Assembly (NCBI GenBank): GCA_028023455.1
Contig: JAQFVV010006216.1
Coordinates: 2,084,445 to 2,148,444, forward strand
Direction of reading: 5' to 3'
Length of the DNA stretch: 64,000 nucleotides
Origin: Epiperipatus broadwayi
Lineage: Eukaryota; Onychophora; Udeonychophora; Euonychophora; Peripatidae
Numbering within the stretch: the stretch's first letter is position 1; each line of letters begins with the position of its first letter. Shown in pieces: positions 63,736 through 64,000 of this stretch. The notes beneath the pieces are model-generated. The model saw nothing but the letters and a program-made list of their open reading frames with translations. It did not search any database and was not told the DNA's origin. The position numbers and the translations under genes are program-made.

Positions 63736-64000
63736 AAAGGAGCAGAAAAAATTTGGACACCATTGTTCATCCTTCAATTTGGAAGCACATTTTTCAGATC
63801 TGAGATTGGATCATCTAATTCTGCCATCATGCATACACTGCTCTCTTAAAGTTCTTGCCATAACTCAAACCTATGAATGTCTATAAACCATAATATTATG
63901 ATTATACTAAACAGATCTATTTATTATATTTACTAATATTTTCATATGTGCATCTTTTTGCGATGCCATTATATACATATATATATATATATGTTAATGA

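Overview
This window looks like animal nuclear DNA that is almost all transposable elements and AT-rich intergenic sequence. It is strongly AT-rich by eye. It carries long (AT)n, (ATT)n and (CATA)n microsatellites, decayed retroelements with animal-type domains, and no complete host gene. A mollusc, perhaps a cephalopod, is my best guess. That rests on overall texture and element mix, not on a recognised host gene.

Layout. 1-1640: a decayed RTE-type non-LTR element (endonuclease and reverse transcriptase, minus strand), running off the left edge. 2526-4130: a foldback element carrying a hammerhead-like RNA motif, then a Penelope-like (PLE) GIY-YIG remnant. 4131-22210: mostly AT-rich spacer with large microsatellites, one tRNA-like SINE head and a second PLE remnant (12650-13180). 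22211-25480 and 57618-61262: two diverged copies, same orientation, of an unidentified 3.3-3.6 kb non-coding repeat. 26122-27182: a compact array of three 370-bp units, two head-to-tail and one inverted. Each unit carries a well-formed type I hammerhead ribozyme, and the whole array is bounded by a 12-bp near-perfect direct repeat. It looks like an animal retrozyme insertion.

33350-43110: a PLE with inverted terminal repeats (pLTRs). Its left pLTR was split by a complete but inactive Ty3/gypsy element (33482-41079, minus strand, 1.7-kb LTRs). 43275-53045: another Ty3 copy (minus strand) is split between RNase H and integrase by a large palindromic Ty3-derived insertion (43920-52557). That insertion consists of LTR-PBS-leader-gag-protease-partial RT followed by an inverted leader and LTR. 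Both outer ends are U3 ends flanked by a 4-bp ATAT duplication. Its left LTR was later invaded by a 2.9-kb TG...CA sequence (45393-48302). 54512-56044 is a further LTR of a related family with the same primer-binding site.

How they relate. The RT-encoding elements (PLE, Ty3, RTE) are all broken here by stops and frameshifts. The retrozyme array has no protein of its own and by family precedent would depend on PLE-type reverse transcriptase. The nesting gives a relative history: PLE and one Ty3 copy first, then the LTR-flanked Ty3 and the palindromic Ty3, then the 2.9-kb insert. Two short minus-strand stretches (4945-5290 and 63522-63735) have richer composition and could be host exons, but I cannot identify them.
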